Translations under genes and position numbers: made by a program
Shown here: in pieces, positions 62,649 to 64,000 of the stretch
Layout: each line of letters opens with the position of its first letter
Numbering within the stretch: position 1 is the stretch's first letter
Assembly (NCBI GenBank): GCA_037349105.1
Contig: JAYJMM010000110.1
Span: 868,001-932,000, forward strand
DNA: 64,000 nt
Reading direction: 5' to 3'
Origin: Limnomonas spitsbergensis
Taxonomy: Eukaryota; Chlorophyta; Chlorophyceae; Chlamydomonadales
The notes under the pieces: model-generated
Told to the model about the DNA's origin: nothing
Seen by the model: only the letters and a program-made list of their open reading frames with translations
The model's database searches: none

Positions 62649-63248
62649 TCAAGCCTTGCCGTCACGTCGGCCCCAGTTCCGGACAACCGGCGCAGCACTC
62701 TCTTTGCTCTGCCCCCGCTTACTCCCCCCCACCGCTGACGACATGAACCCGAGCGCCGCCATAGCCAGATCCGTCTCTCCAAACCGAATTGGCACGCCCC
62801 CCCCCGCTAGCCTCTGGAGCACGCGCGCCACGAAAGCCCGCGAGAACGTCTCCACCATGTACGTCAGCCCAGGCGCCAGCTCTGGCATCAGCGGGGCCAG
62901 CTCGGTCGCGGCGCGCCCCAGCCGCGGCAGGTCCTGCCCACCTCCCGCACCGCCACTGCTACCCGCTGCTGCCGCCGCCGCGCCGCGGTTCAGCAGCGCC
63001 ACAACCCCCGCCACGACCGTCAGCGCCTCGACATCCTCCGGCGTCGACGCCAGCACCGGCGACAGCCGCGAGAGCAGCTCCAACGGGGTGGGGACCGGCA
63101 GGAAGAAGCCGCGGAACGGACCCATGGCAGCTACCGTTTGGTTGGCTAGTGTTGCGGGGACGCTACCCAGCAGTGTCTTCAGCACCTGGTTCAGGGCACC
63201 CCGCGACAACGCATCTACTGCAGAGACCGCCTCATCGACCAAGAGATC
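62649..63248 (-). CDS. C-terminal exon of an ABC1K (ABC1/UbiB-like) atypical kinase, partial
   Basis: A minus-strand exon opens at a ctacag|GATCTC acceptor (63,249-63,254) and runs about 200 codons to the stop at 62,649. It begins DLLVDEAVSAVDALSRGALN, then PFRGFFLPVPTPLELLSRLS and STPEDVEALTVVAGVVALLN, an Ala/Gly-rich low-complexity run, then LPRLGRAATELAPLMPELAP and a basic end. The LLVDEAVSAVDALSR segment and the following layout resemble the C-terminal region of chloroplast plastoglobule ABC1K proteins, which modulate prenylquinone metabolism. The kinase core is not seen in the remaining 750 bp upstream, so it must lie beyond the window. Local GC is higher than in its surroundings. Confidence 0.5.
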   Translation of the reverse strand, partial: DLLVDEAVSAVDALSRGALNQVLKTLLGSVPATLANQTVAAMGPFRGFFLPVPTPLELLSRLSPVLASTPEDVEALTVVAGVVALLNRGAAAAAAGSSGGAGGGQDLPRLGRAATELAPLMPELAPGLTYMVETFSRAFVARVLQRLAGGGVPIRFGETDLAMAALGFMSSAVGGSKRGQSKESAAPVVRNWGRRDGKA

Positions 63249-63254
63249 CTGTAG

Positions 63255-64000
63255 GATCAGGGTTCAGGGAGCAAGGTTAAGGGTTTGAAAGGGTCTGGGG
63301 ATGGCAGGAGATCAGGCGGGCTCAGGGTGATGAAGGGTCAGGGTTTAGGACAGGTGTAGGCAGGGTCGTATCGACTGTGCCATCAGGACAACTATTGAGG
63401 CGCGTCCAGTGCTGGGACCGCCTCGGAGAGAGGAAAGGGTTGAGGGTTAAGACCCTTAAGAATAAACCCTCAACCACCTCTGAATCAGGAAGAAAATAAC
63501 GCCATGAAGAGCGGAGACAAGCGCAGTGAGGTATGCTTTTAGAGTTTGGAGTTGAGGGTACCCTTTAACCCCCCAAAACAGCAAATGAAGGCAGAGAGTA
63601 GCGCATGCAAGTATGTGTGGAACATTAACACGGGGACAGCAGGGATGAGGTTTGGAGTCGGCCAGGATAGGGTTCGGCCAGCATCAGGCTACTGCTGTCT
63701 TTCAAGGAGCGTGCTGCTGCAGCTGCCTGACCAGGATAGCAGTACTAGGCAGCAGAGCTGCACAGTTTCAAATCTTGACAAACAAGAAACAAATATCGAT
63801 AAACGGCACCGGCTGTCGCCACTACTGGTGTTTCTCAGTCATCGAGGCAGGCTGCTGCTGCTGCTTTTCCTACAGTCATACACCTGCTGGTACCAGGCAT
63901 GATGAGCAATTTGTCCTTCATCATGGGATTCAGCCACAGCAGCAGCTGCCTTTCAATCAGCCACAGCAGCAGCTCATGCATTTCAATCGGAGACGCATGC
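63255..64000. other. Likely intron of the ABC1K-like gene, with telomere-like tracts
   Basis: Starts with AGGGTTCAGGGAGCAAGGTT and GGTTAAGGGTTTGAAAGG tracts of degenerate TTTAGGG type (63,255-63,460). No exon was recognised up to the window end. CAGCAGCAGC runs occur near 63,710 and 63,940. Confidence 0.4.

Noticed and set aside
62789..63280. Plus-strand ORF of 163 codons
   Set aside because: Antisense to the ABC1K-like exon, which has a splice acceptor and a family-like sequence.

Overview
The window is intron-rich nuclear DNA of a eukaryote, most likely a green alga (Trebouxiophyceae-like or another core chlorophyte). The evidence is an SR-type U2AF65-like splicing factor, a plant-type LRR receptor fused to class III nucleotidyl cyclase domains, GT-AG and GC-AG introns, degenerate TTTAGGG-like tracts, and a retroelement whose split direct repeats resemble Chlamydomonas TOC1. 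There are no operons, Shine-Dalgarno sites or CRISPR arrays. All exon models and family calls were made by eye, without alignments.

Layout: 1-2.6 kb holds interspersed repeats and a doubtful minus-strand ORF. At 3.0-5.7 kb lies a four-exon U2AF65-like gene (+). At 6.95-21.57 kb lies one very large gene (+) of more than 25 exons encoding signal peptide, LRR ectodomain, one transmembrane helix and two cyclase domains (C1, C2). About 23.2-33.3 kb and 39.2-59.9 kb form a huge imperfect inverted duplication. Each arm carries one copy of a UPF1-like SF1 helicase gene with a long coiled-coil N-terminus. Both copies are damaged, by different lesions. Between the arms is a two-exon LYR-motif protein gene (36.6-38.8 kb). 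Arm B is interrupted at 39,401-45,834 by a nearly pristine TOC1-like element. Arm A keeps the empty site, so the insertion is younger than the duplication. The right end (60-64 kb) has non-LTR retrotransposon 3' remnants and the last exon of a minus-strand ABC1K-like gene.

A short repeat of about 175 bp recurs about 15 times on both strands, mostly in introns and intergenic DNA. Minisatellites, exon-edge microduplications and hairpin repeats are abundant, and several duplicate functional pieces of genes: a transmembrane exon, the P-loop exon edge, the helicase motif III exon and the LYR last exon.

The most interesting items are (i) the receptor cyclase, whose C1 keeps the metal aspartates and whose C2 keeps the catalytic-type arginine, so one polypeptide may build a single composite active site as in animal transmembrane adenylyl cyclases; (ii) the TOC1-like A-X-B-A-B element with a novel repeat-rich ORF; (iii) the inverted duplication with complementary lesions in its two helicase copies.
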